A DNA stretch of 64,000 nt, taken from NCBI GenBank assembly GCA_002335605.1, contig BEDY01000002.1, forward strand, positions 372,001 through 436,000. Direction: 5' to 3'. The notes under the pieces are model-generated. The model saw only the letters and a program-made list of their open reading frames with translations, ran no database searches and was not told where the DNA came from. Positions 10,062-21,565 of the stretch are shown in pieces; the stretch's first letter is position 1; the number at the start of each line of letters is the position of its first letter. This DNA comes from Prillingera fragicola (lineage: Eukaryota > Basidiomycota > Tremellomycetes > Trichosporonales > Trichosporonaceae). The translations under genes were made by a program, and so were the position numbers.

Positions 10062-11995
10062 ATGTCAGACTCCCTCACCCGTATTGCCATCGTCTCGGAC
10101 GACAAGGTGAGAGTCCGCGCCTGATCGCGTATCACGCGTCCATGGTTTGTCATGAGAATTTGCCGCTGACAAATGTTTTAGTGCAAGCCCAAGAAATGGT
10201 GCGCGTTCCCCACAACCCCCGTCGACGCGTGTGCTAACTGTCCAGTCGCCAGGAGTGCAAGCGGTCATGCCCCGTCGTAAAGATGGGCAAGCTCTGTATT
10301 GAGGTCACCCCCACCGACAAGAAGGCGTTCATTTCCGAGGAGCTGTGCATTGGATGTGGTATCTGTGTCAAAAAGTGCCCCTTTGAGGCCATTCAGATTC
10401 TCAACCTCCCCACCAACCTTTCCACCAACGTCACCCACCGCTACGCCGCCAACGCGTTCAAGCTCCACCGTCTCCCCACCCCTCGTCCTGGTCAGGTCCT
10501 TGGTCTTGTCGGCACCAACGGTATTGGCAAGTCGACAGCACTCAAGGTGCTTTCCGGCAAGCTCAAGCCCAACCTTGGCCGTTACGACGACCCCCCCGAG
10601 TGGACCGAGATCATCAAGTACTTCCGCGGATCCGATCTCCAGAACTTCTTCACCAAGGTTCTCGAGGATGACATCAAGGCTGTCACCAAGCCCCAGTACG
10701 TTGACCAGATCCCTCGTTCGATCAAGGTCCCCAACATGACCGTCGGCAAGATGTTCGACCGCCAGACCGAGCTCGACAACCGCTCGCAGCTCGAGAACGA
10801 CCTCGAGTTGAAGAATCTCCAGACCCGTGAGGTTGGCCAGCTGTCGGGTGGAGAGCTGCAGCGTTTCGCCATTGCCATTGCTTCGGTCCGCGCCGCCGAC
10901 ATTTACATGTACGATGAGCCTTCGTCGTACCTCGACATTCGTCAGCGTCTCGCTGCGGCTCGTGTCATCCGTGGCCTTGTCAAGGCTACCAACTACGTTG
11001 TTGTTGTCGAGCACGACTTGTCTACTCTCGACTACCTTTCCGACTTTATTTGTGTCTTCTACGGTGTTCCCGGAACGTACGGTGTCGTCACTCTGCCCTA
11101 TTCGGTCCGCGAGGGTATCAACATTTTCCTTGACGGCATGATCCCCACTGAAAACCTCCGTTTCCGTGAAGAGTCCCTCACTTTCCGCATGTCTGAGAAC
11201 GCCGAGGAGGTTGTCGACGCACCCAAGTCGCAGAGCTACTCGTACCCCTCGATGACCAAAACTCTCGGCAACTTCAAGCTGCACGTCGACTCTGGTGACT
11301 TTAGCGACTCTGAGATCATCGTCCTGCTTGGTGAGAACGGTATGGGTAAGACCACTCTTGTGCAGCTTCTCGGCGGCAAGCTCAAGCCCGACAACGAGGC
11401 CGACCAGCTCTCGCTCTCGGTGTCGATGAAGCCCCAGACCATCTCGCCCAAGTTCCCTGGAACTGTTCGCATGCTCTTGCTCAAGCGTATCAAGGCCATG
11501 TTCATGCACCCCACCTTCAACAACGAGGTGCTCAAGCCCATGAACCTCGAGAACCTCATGGACCAGGAGGTCCGGACTCTGTCCGGTGGAGAGTTGCAGC
11601 GTGTTGCCATCTGTCTTGTGCTCGGTGTCCCCGCCAAGGTGCTCCTCATCGACGAGCCCTCAGCTTACCTCGACTCGGAGCAGCGTATTCTCGCGTCCAA
11701 GGTCATCAAGAAGTTTGTCATGTCGTCAAAGCGCACCGCGTTTGTCGTCGAGCACGACTTTATCATGGCGACCTACCTCGCCGACCGCGTCATTGTGTTT
11801 GACGGCAAGCCTGCCGTCGAGTCGTACGCTCGCAAGCCCGAGGGTCTCCTGACCGGAATGAACAAGTTCCTCAAGTCGCTCGACATTACCTTCCGTCGCG
11901 ACCCCACAAACTTCCGCCCACGTATCAACAAGATGAACTCGCTCAAGGACAATGAGCAAAAGTCGTCGGGCAACTTTTTCTTCACCGAGGATTAA
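10062..11995 (+). CDS. RLI1: Ribosome-recycling ATPase Rli1 / ABCE1
   Basis: Three exons: 10062-10106, 10182-10198 (17 nt), 10246-11995; 603 aa. The N-terminal Fe-S region is rebuilt only by splicing: [24 protein letters not shown], then [15 protein letters not shown], giving two 4Fe-4S clusters. Two ABC domains follow, with Walker A motifs GTNGIGKST (residues 110-118) and GENGMGKTT, and two signature motifs LSGGELQR. Rli1 splits post-termination 80S ribosomes with eRF1/Pelota and works in initiation and subunit export, so it is essential. Length equals the family norm (about 600-608 aa). The 17-nt exon 2 encodes part of the first cysteine cluster. Confidence 0.97.
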
Positions 11996-12701
11996 TCGCG
12001 CTGCATCCCGGTGCTGCCTGCGCTCACCGCGGCGGAGGAGGCGGTGGCGCGCAGCTCGTGCGTAGAGAGATGGCGACGTGTTTGTATTCAGTGGAGGGCG
12101 GTGGGGGGAACAAGGCGACGGCGCGGGGGCGATACCCCAGGCGCGAGCCGCTTGGCACGTAGCAAGCTGGCGTCGCGAGACGCGCCCAAGCCCGTGGACC
12201 ACCGCAATTATCCATCCAGCTCATCACGTGCATGTACTAGACGGGAGAGAGACGGGTAGAGGCGAGCATGCATACCTTCAGAATCCCCTTGACCCTTGGT
12301 GGCGACGACACCAAGGCGCAGACTGACACGAAAAGTGCCCTGTGGCGGATCCGATATCGCATAGTTATATCTTTGCTTCTACTCCGCAACATTGGCATCG
12401 ACTCAATCTGTTGGACGTGGTGAGAGTTTACTCCATCGCAGTCAGACGTTACGTGGATGGCATCACCAATCTCCGTGCGGCTATTCATCGACGAGCTCAT
12501 GGGATCAGATCGGCCGTTCTCCAGTCTAACGACACGGCAGCTCAGTCAAACCCAGAGCTCTGGACAGTAAACATATAATCGCGTAGTGTGTATGCATAGT
12601 GTACACGTGCATGTAATGTGTGGGCGTAATATATCGTCTCGTGCGGAAGCGCCCCGGCTCCACAATCCCTCGCTCTGGTCATCTAGCTTCTTGGCAGCAA
12701 A
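11996..12701. other. Convergent 3' intergenic interval
   Basis: 706 bp between the RLI1 stop and the TXNDC9-like gene stop. No gene, RNA or repeat that I can support; short frames lack domain character. Confidence 0.4.
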
Positions 12702-13750
12702 CTAGTCATCATCAGGGCCCAACCCCGCCAGGCCATTCCGGATACCAATCTTGCCCCTCCGCCGCGACTTGTCGCCTGCGAAACGGTCGTCGTCGCTCTC
12801 GTCATCGCTTGCATCCGAGGCTGTGCCTTTTGTCTTGCCGAGGCCCGAGACGTTGGCCAAGGTGATTGGACCAGACGGGAGGACACCTTTTCGTGTCAGC
12901 TTCAATCTCTGGCAATGTTGGAAGAGGAGAGACAATCCAACGGCGATACAGCGGTTTGGACGATCAGAGGGTGGTGCATGAAGTCTGTGCACATGGTGTA
13001 CGCCGGCCCAGCCACTTGCGAGTCCGAAAACTCGACAAGAAACAGAGCACAAGCAAATAGCGACTTCTTTCTATCGTCATATCACCTTGTCTCCTCCTCT
13101 TCCACAAGCGAGACTCACCAGACTGCTTCAACCTAAACTCGAGCGCCTTGGCGCTAAAGTTGTCGTCGTGGCCGAGCTCTTCAAAACCAATGAGCCTGTC
13201 GACGCCGCGGCCGTCAACGAAGACGTGCACGCAGGGGAGGACTTGGACGCCGAGCTTGTTGACAAGGAATGGTGTGTCGGCGACACTGATTCGCAAGAAG
13301 AGGGTGTGCGGGTACTTTGGTGCGAGTTCCTGTCAGTTGTCAGTGGGTCTGCCTTGCCTATATCGTAAACGGGTCGATACTCACCTCGAGACGCTTGTCC
13401 ATAATACGACAACGGGGGAACTCTGGGTGGAAGAAGTGCACAAGACACCACTTTTCCTTGCTGGGTGTGTGAGCTCGGGAACGACGTAGGCGAGACATAG
13501 CAAAGCAGCTGTCCTGCTGCGCCCCACAGCCGGGCCACATTTAAACTCACGACATGCGCTCAATGAGCAGCTTCTCTTCGCCGTACGTTACAACGCGCCC
13601 GTACTCGGTCTCGCGCAGCGTCTGTGTCTTCTGAACCTGTTCGCGCAGGTCGGCCATGCGGCGCTCCCGCTCGGCGTCGAGGTCAAACTGCTCCTCGAGA
13701 CTGTCGAGGAGCTCCGAGTCGGATAGTGTTGGGGAGGGTGGGGCCGCCAT
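12702..13750 (-). CDS. PLP1: Phosducin-like / TXNDC9-type thioredoxin-fold protein
   Basis: Four exons: 13750-13551, 13460-13385, 13329-13119, 12886-12702; 223 aa. It has an acidic, coiled-coil N-terminus (SDSELLDSLEEQFDLDAERE), then a thioredoxin-like domain: KEKWCLVHFFHPEFPRCRIM, LFLRISVADTPFLVNKLGVQ and LPCVHVFVDGRGVDRLIGFE. The redox CxxC is absent (FPRC), as in the phosducin-like/TXNDC9 group, which modulates CCT chaperonin folding of actin and tubulin. The C-terminus is acidic and then basic (SDDESDDDRF...KSRRRGK). The last intron is about 230 nt, long for this locus. Yeast PLP1 is the nearest named counterpart; the symbol is by family, not proven orthology. Confidence 0.85.
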
Positions 13751-14349
13751 TGTGCTCGAGTGCTTGCAAATGAGATTGGACTACAAAAGTTGGACGTGCG
13801 ATGGACCTGGACATGGCTGTCGCGTCGCATTGACGCGCCGTGGTAAATCGCTTATTTAGGCCGCCCAGTTACAACACGGACCATTGTCTAATCATGCTCA
13901 AAAGAAGCAAAAGGCCACAGGTCGCATGTGCTGGATGAAACGTCCGAGGCCGGTGGCGCAGGCAGTTTGGCGTGGCATTGTTTAGTCCGCCCTGGTACGC
14001 ATGGACTTGTTTGTGGCGGCAGCCACCCATCCTCTGAGATCCTCTCGGAAGCATGATACCGTCGCAGAGACGTTGCTCATCAGTATCTGCTCAGCATCAT
14101 CTCATAGCGTTGGAAACAACTCACACGTATACCCTCCAGACGCAATGGTCGCGACCAGTCGCCACCGGTGATCCACATCATCCCCTCCAAGTCATGCCAT
14201 CACTCGCAGCTCCTACTATCCTTCCTCACCATCCGTCTTGCTCTCGCGTCCGACTCGAGTCTGTCCACTCTATTGGTGGGCACATCGCTTTTGTTCTCCA
14301 ATAACCACAACCCGGAGACCAGCGTGCACTCCAACCCGACGAGCTACGC
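13751..14349. other. Divergent interval, PLP1-like / Zn-cluster gene
   Basis: About 600 bp upstream of both genes. An undetected 5' exon of the Zn-cluster gene could lie here since its start is uncertain. Nothing else recognised. Confidence 0.4.
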
Positions 14350-16459
14350 ATGCGGTCGCAGGTCTGGCCTTGGCCAACTCCGTCCCCCGAGGTCCTTGAT
14401 GGCCATCACGTTGGCAGCACTCCGGGGTGCCAGAATGATCTCAACCCTGCAAGCCTTCCCCAACTGCACAAGAGTCCCACTCGGTCTGTCAGCCATGACG
14501 GATCTGGAGGAGACCCAGCCCCCTCACTTCACGACGTGATGAGCGCCACAAAGCCGTGGCACAGCGCTCTCCCCGTGGTCGCTGGCTTTGGCGCGGCGAG
14601 CAATTTCCAGCATCTTCCTCACCTGTCATTAGCCTCTCCTCTATTGTTCTCTGGTTTATCGCTGCCCGACTCAAACCCCGGCGGCAGTGACAACGCAAGC
14701 TGGCTAGGGTTAGTGACCAGCCCCTCGGTGGCGCCACCGGTCTGCTGGCCCCGTGCGCCACCCGAGTCTTCTTCCGTGGCTGCCCACGACCTCGACTCCC
14801 GCAGCAGCGAAGCAAAAATGGACGAGCTTCTGGAAGACCCGGCTGCAACAAGTCGGCATGCGTCGCTGTCGGCGGAACCACCTGCTCGTGCCATCGCAGG
14901 TGAAGGCGGGTCGTTGACGGAGCAATTGGCCGCAAGCGCCTTTCCCTCACCGCCAGACGAGCACGTCTCAATCGCCCGGCCCTTTGCTCAGACATCTTGC
15001 ACCGAGGGAGCTTATCTTGATTGGTCTCCAAGCATCACGGGTGCAACGTGCAACGAGGTATCGCTAGGGCCGTCTCTGCGAGGTGAAACACTATCGCGAG
15101 AGGGGGCGTCTCGACGCCACACTCCAGGCCTTGCCGTCTCACCGTCCCAGCTTCCTAGTGTCTATCGCCCATCCCTGTCACCGCAAGACCACCTTTTCTG
15201 GGACCCCTACACCTGCACCTGGCTTGGATTCATGGACAGCACTGTCTCGACTCTCACCGCCCGACCCGGCTCGGCCGTTGAGAGTGAATACTGGGAAAAT
15301 TCAAATAATTCGAATAAAACCCCCAACGACGACCCGCCCAACGTGTATGCGCACGACCCAGTGTTCAGGACGGATAGGGATAAGGTCGACTACTGGGAGG
15401 CACAGTACGACTCACTGCCCTCAGCCACGCAGCGCGCTATCAGCAACAGCAAGGGCAAGTGCGCACGGTGGACATCCATCAAATACGTGAGACAACATGG
15501 CGCACCCGTCCACTGACACGCAGTACCACAAAGCCATGGACCCGCGGTACGAGCATTTCACCAAGCGTTGCACCAACTGCAAAGTCGCCAACATACCTTG
15601 CATCGGACTCAAAGTGCCTGTCCACCGCCTGCCGTCCAACGCAGGCCGCAAGGCCGGCACAGGCACAAAGTGCTACTGCTGCACCGAGCGGAAGCGAGTG
15701 GGCTGCGACCTGCGGTATCCCAAGAACTGGCGGCGTGCCGAGTTGAGCCAGCCGTCGAGCGCGCAGTGGCGCCGGGAGAAGAGGAGCCTCGATAAGGAGC
15801 TGGCCAACCAAGCGCCCAGAAAGCGGGCACGGACCGAGTCTAGCGCCATCGTCGGTCCAAGCGCACTGTGGCTGGATATCTCTGCCGCAGCTGGCGTCGG
15901 AAACAAGGGGTCCGAGGCTCGTGCGCTGGAGCTTCCAGGCCTTCCTGGATGGGAATTTCACCCGAACGACCCAGACCATCACCTACCATCCCCCGTCTCC
16001 CCCGTGACGGACCCACCGGCCAAGCTTCTGCTAGCTGCTGCCCCCAACGCTGCGAGACATTTCGATCACAGGACACTCGAGCTTATGGGGTCGTTACCGT
16101 TACCAGAGTCAAGGCCGGCGTCGGGCCGCCCATCCGCTACCCCCGCCGGCCCGCTGACAGGGACTGAACACGCTGGAATGATGCTCCCCAGCCCTCAAAA
16201 CCCAGCGATCACAGCGGGCCAGACCACTATCAACAACGTGGACGAGATCTACAGCTCGACGCACAGCTCGCCTCACCTCACAGCCGTGGCGACACTTTCG
16301 GACCAAGAGGTCTGGTCCTTGTTTGGTTCGCCTGGTGAAGATGATCAGCAGCCCAGTGTATCGTCCCAGGGTGGTACTCTGTCTACACCCGATGTTGCTG
16401 GTGAGGTCGTCAACGAAGCGAGTCTGAGTTATGAGGAGATTTGCAGTTTGTTTGGATGA
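14350..16459 (+). CDS. Zn(II)2Cys6-like regulator with extended loop (lineage-specific)
   Basis: Two exons: about 14350-15486 and 15524-16459, joined over a 37-nt intron (GTGAGA...ACGCAG) in phase 0; about 690 aa. The 5' end is uncertain: 14350 is the first ATG in frame, but a later ATG (14539, MSATKPWH) or an upstream exon is possible. Residues 395-440 hold RCTNCKVANIPC, then KCYCCTERKRVGC: spacing C-x2-C-x6-C-x23-C-x2-C-x7-C, i.e. a Zn2Cys6 pattern with an unusually long central loop rich in basic residues (RKAGTGTK). A basic segment (APRKRAR) follows and could be a nuclear signal. The rest is Ser/Pro/acid-rich. The C-terminal 70 residues carry LSDQEVWSLFG and, at the very end, LSYEEICSLFG. 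Probably a transcription factor; no target can be inferred. Confidence 0.7.
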
Positions 16460-16818
16460 TTGATTGTCTGATTGAATGGCAAGGATGGCCGATGACCATT
16501 TGTGATCCAATGGGCCATAGACCACCCACGCATTAGTGCACTTGGGTCCAGATACCATCGTACTATTCAATTAGCACGATAAGTTGAATTTGCCACTTAC
16601 TGATCACTGAACATTCCTCGGAAGCTCAAGGGCCCAGACCTTCCCCTGGGAAACGCCGGAACAGGCAACGCCAGGGACACCACGTGGTCAATAACATCGT
16701 ACGCTCGTCGTCCTCGTCGCGAAATCGTCATCACAACCAAAGTGCACTTTTTGCAGTGCTTTCTCCCACCGTCGAATCTGCATAACCCCCACCCAGCTCC
16801 TTGCAAGCAGGCCAGATC
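16460..16818. other. Intergenic region
   Basis: 359 bp between tandem + strand genes; holds the upstream 3' end and the promoter of the VPS9 gene. Nothing else recognised. Confidence 0.4.
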
Positions 16819-19800
16819 ATGGCCACGGACAATTCGAAATCGTCTGGTCTATTCTCCTCAATCTCCATTGGCAGAGCCGGCAGGTCGATGGCATCCCGAG
16901 CGTCGTCAGACACCATTGCACACCCTCTGCTGGGTGCGTCGACGTCGAGCCTCGCCCCCGGTGCTGGAGACAGCGACAACGACTCGATACACGGCCGCTC
17001 GCCGTCGGATGGTAGTCTGCCTTACAAGCCCAGGCAGAGGCACGGCGGCGCAGCCTTTACTGCTAGCTCGGTGGCGCCAGGGCCGTCGCCAACGACAGGA
17101 TCACCAACGTCACACGCCACCGGAACCTCTAGCGTTGCCCCGGCTGTCACGTCCACCCCCGCCATCGGTGTCTCGGCTCCTCCCACCACCTCTACGTCCA
17201 CGTCGAACACGTTTGCTCTTTCGGCTTCCAACACGGACGCTCCAGCTTTCCAGATGGACGCCTCTGCTACCAGCCGGCTGCAGCTGCAGAGCCTCAAGGC
17301 TTCAGCACAAAAGATTGGCCTAGGCAACGCGAGCATGGGAATGGGAATGATTGACTCAATCTTTGACAAGGGCGCCCGCGCCCGCTCCGAGGGCAGCGAC
17401 TGGGCCGACTTGCTCAAGGTGTTGACGAGTGGGAAGGTAGGTCGCGTGCCGTCGCCACGGAGTGTGAGCTAACCTCTTTGGCAGGCAATTATCCTGCTGC
17501 CCTCGTCCCCAGCGTCATCCCTTCCCATGACGCCGCAGACGCTTCGCGATCACGTTGCGTTTCTCTCGCCGTCTATACCCGTGTCGGCGTCAAAGTCGAC
17601 AACGCAAGAGGGCAGCACTGTGTCCGTGCTCGTGACGCTCTCAGGACTGATCGGAACACTCACCGGGTAGGTCTGGCCGTTGACCGTGCCGGCTAACGTT
17701 CAGGACGTCGGTTACGTTTGAATCTTCCGTCCCCCTCGACTCGCCGCTCATAGGTGCGCTCCGCGACGAGTCTAGGCGCATTGGCGTTCTCAGCACGTTG
17801 CGGCCCACAGAGTTTTCCTCTAACGCGTTTCCTTCCTACACACTGTCCACCGAGTCGACTACTCTTTCCTTTCCTCCTCTGAGCAAGGGCGCTCCGATAT
17901 TATCACTGCAGCCCGAAAAGTCGGACCGCAAGGACAAGGAGGTACCGAGGAGGAGCCCGTTTGCGTCGCTGTTTGGTGGATCCGGTCGGCAAGTGTCGTC
18001 TCCCTCACTAGGATCGCCGTCAAAGGCTGGTGGTGGTCTGAGTCCAGAACGTCCGTTGTCCCCTTCGCCAGGCGCCTCTGGTCTCTCAAGCCCACTCCCA
18101 TCGGTCGTGTCTTTGGAACCCCTGGAGTCTACCACCAGTCCGCCCGAGCTCGGCGAGGGCTATAATGTCCAAGCTTTCACCATCAACAAACCTGTTCGCT
18201 ACACTGAGATCCACAAGGCGCTAGTGAAAGCCGTTCGGTCTACTGTGCGCCAAGAGCTGGAAGGCTTGCCGGACAAGGTCGCCGACAAGACTATGAAGCT
18301 TGTAGTCGCGTCCGTGTGTCCCGTGGGCACGGGCAGTTCTGTCGACCAGGCGCTGTTGAAGAGCCACCACCACGGCTTGGGATCGGCAGACGAGGGCAAC
18401 GTCCCTCTAGACTTTTCCGACCCAACAGGCGTCGGTGAGAGGCTGCAGGACTTTATGGAGGCCGTGTACGACGACTTGATCGTGTACTATCAGTCCCAGG
18501 AAAGCCCCAACTCAAGGCGCCGGGGCAGCGACCACGACCACGTCGAGCATCTAGCCAGCGAGGGGACGGAGCGTGTGGAGGGGCTTGTGTGCCGTCTGCT
18601 GTACAATCGGTAAGCATCAACGTGTGAATAGTAGCTAACCTGCAGCATCTATTCTCCTATCCATTCAGATGACGCACGGCACGACGAGGCGCTCGCGTCG
18701 CGTATTGCCGCACTCAACATGCTTGACCTCTCGCTTGATCACCTTGGACTTATTACTCGGCCACCGAATGAACCCGTCAAGGGTGCTATTGCCAAAGGTC
18801 TTGCCAGCCTGGTTGGCGAGATTGGTCTCGAGCTGCAAAAGCTCTCGACGCTCGCGTGTCTCACGCCCAAGGAAAAGGCAGACGCACTGGTGCTCGCGCA
18901 CAAGGTGGCTGTGGACGGTCTTGGTCGTTTGCCGCCAATCGAGTTGCGGCCTGAAGGGCAGACGTATAATCCTCCACCACCAGAGGAAGAGGGTGACGAG
19001 GACGAGGACGAGGATGCGGACAAGACATTGTCCACTATCAGCGAAAAGCCAGAATCGACGCCTCGGGCATTGGAGGGATCAGAGTCGGCGTCTGTTCCCG
19101 ATCTGGTGCTCTCACAATCACCTGGGAATTCCGTCAAGTCGCCAGAGACTGACTTGACTGAAGAGTTGGAAAAGGTCGCTGAACCTGCCAAGCCGTCCAC
19201 CTCTGGGGCCGATCTGATCCTTCCTCTGATCATTTATGCCGTCGTCAAATCCAACCCATCCCAGCTTGCGTCGCACCTCATGTACCTCCGAAGGTACCGC
19301 TCTGCCATCTGCCTCGAGGGCGAAGCGAGCTACGCCATTGTCAATCTCACCGCTGTCGTCGAGTTTATCGAGCACGTGCAGCTGGCAGAGCTTGGTCTTG
19401 GAGACGACTCGGGCAAGGTCATGAGTGTCGAGGACCTTGCGCCGATTAGCCTCAACTATCTCGACGACGGCAATGCCGATACCGCTAGCATTGCTTCGGC
19501 ATCGTCGCGCCTCAGGGGTCGTGTCTTTCAGGTGGGCGAGCTTGCCGGTACGGCGGCTGGTACGGCCAACAAGGTCATTACTGGTGTCGTCGACTCCTCT
19601 TGGTCTACACTTCGCGGGTTCATGGGCACCCCGACTGCCGAGGTCGAAGAAGCGCCCAAGTCACCGATCCCAGGCAGCCGACCCCGCCAGGCATCAACGT
19701 TTTCGCTTGCGTCTGTCACAGCCTCGGTGGCCAACATGGCGGCAGCAGCTACGACTGCTGCAGCCCGCACCCGCTCTCGCGCGTCGTCGCACGCATCTGA

Positions 19801-20543
19801 GCGTGTGTGGGGCGGCAACCAGGAGATGACTGAGGTCGCGTCCCGTCCCGAGTCAGTTCGTGAGCATGGCCTGTACTCGGACTCGGAGCAAGGAGGCTCG
19901 GATCATGAAGTGGCACCTACTGCCCTCGACTCGGACGACGAGACGGGCAGCCCGCACGAGGACGGTCTGCACCGCACGCGGTCGGACGCGCGGAGCATCA
20001 TGAGTGTGTCGAGTATGATGTCGCGCGAGGGCGCAGGCTCGGGCGGTGGCACCAAGCGCGACGCCTCGGATAGGCAGGCGTTTGGGAACCGTCTGGCGTC
20101 GATCGGTGCGTTTGGTCGACTTGGCAACACACCCCCGCCGCCTGCACCGGCTGCCCTGCATGAGTCGTCTGCCGAGAGTGCCATGCCTCCTCCAGACGCA
20201 AAGCCTGGGAGCTTTTTCTCGGCACTGACGTCTCGAGGCACACAGCAGCCCAACCGTCGTCCTAGTCTTTTGGCAATGGGCGACGCGGTGCGCAAGTCCG
20301 ACTCGCTGAGGAGTCCGACGCCGAGTGTCGCCCCGCTGCCGGATCACGAGCCGCCAGTGGAGCGGTTTTTGACTTGTGAGTTCCTGGCGTGGTTGTGTGC
20401 AGAACTGACGAACAGGTGACGTTGGCGACATTCGTCTGAACGAGATTGGTCCCTTGCTGCGCGACTATCGACGTCTGGCTGGTATTATCAACAAACTCCA
20501 GAACGCGCAGGGGCGTAATGGGACGCCGCCGTCGCAACAGTAG
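16819..20543 (+). CDS. VPS9-domain protein, probable Rab5-family GEF
   Basis: Five exons: 16819-17436, 17485-17666, 17704-18609, 18646-20375, 20416-20543; 1187 aa. The VPS9 core sits at about residues 650-815: DLILPLIIYAVVKSNPSQLA (around 756), YLRRYRSAICLEGEASYAIV and NLTAVVEFIEHV, the usual D-x-x-L-P and GE-x-x-Y-x-x-x-N-L elements that exchange GDP on Rab5/Vps21 at endosomes. Flanks are long, Ser/Pro/Gly-rich and probably disordered. An acidic run (EEEGDEDEDEDADK) precedes the core. The C-terminus forms a helix (LRDYRRLAGIINKL). The N-terminal half has no domain I recognise. Similar architecture occurs in Muk1/Vps9-like fungal proteins. Confidence 0.85.
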
Positions 20544-21565
20544 AATTAGCATAACTATACATGGGACTGAGCATGCAGAGTCATTAGAGGTGAATGGCTG
20601 TGGGGGCTTAGTGGACAACAGGGCGAGCTCTCATGACATCGGTAAGAAGTTGCTGAGGCGAGGGAGGGCACTGGGCTGGCTGTACAGGGTCCACAGTGGC
20701 TTGTTGACGGCTGTATCACCTGGAGCGATGAGAGACTCGACAAGTCGCCACGGCTCGACCGGGGATGGAGGATACAAAGAAAATCTGGACGAGTAGGGGA
20801 CGTGGGGTTGCTGTCAAGTTGAACCAAGACTTCGCTGCCCCGGGCGATTGGAGAGGGATAGATATGGTTGAGCGGACCAGCGATTCTGGTGTGACGAGCG
20901 CGGCCAGATAATCTGGGTGGCCACTCAAACTCGGCACTGAGCTGCAACCGAGGGCAGTGGAGGTCTGCGAACTGTAGTGGGCACCCAAGTTGAAGTAGTG
21001 ATGAAGACGATGAGGTACATTTCAGGCAAACCTTTGATTCTCGGCCTACGTAGTGAGTGGGTGGGGGTGGATTTTATTTATTGATTTTCTTTGACCACTG
21101 CCACACGAGGGCGCTGACGCGCAGGGAAGGGCGCAGGGGCGTATCCATGTGTCGATGGAGGTTGTATTGAGAGCCCACAAACTCCTCGCCTTGGCAGCTT
21201 GGGAAGTTTTTGCTGGCCAGTTTCAAAACCTCTGTCGCTATACATTGGAGCGATGGGCAGGACCGGTCGTGAGAGAAGTGACATTATCCGTCTTCACATC
21301 GATTGGCGCACATCGCCGCTTGGTGACAATCGGAACAGAGGCTACCTTATTAGCTTCCTCTCATATAGACCCGGGCGTCTTCTGTCGCTTCCGTTAGTGT
21401 CATGGCCAGAGCGAGACCGATGTGAACGCAACAGTGGAGGATTTCATTTTCAGTGCAGTGCCACACACCGATCATTCCACTGTTCGTCATTCACCAAATG
21501 GCCCCAACCTAGGTCTCAACTTCAATAATACTCGTACATTCAAGATACAACATACGAAAGTCAAC
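20544..21565. other. Convergent intergenic region
   Basis: About 1.0 kb between the VPS9 gene stop and the TRA1 stop. The longest frames are antisense, without domain character. No RNA gene or repeat recognised. Confidence 0.4.

Noticed and set aside
10265..11509. 414-aa minus-strand frame opposite RLI1.
   Set aside because: Antisense shadow of a strongly biased coding exon; no recognised motif.
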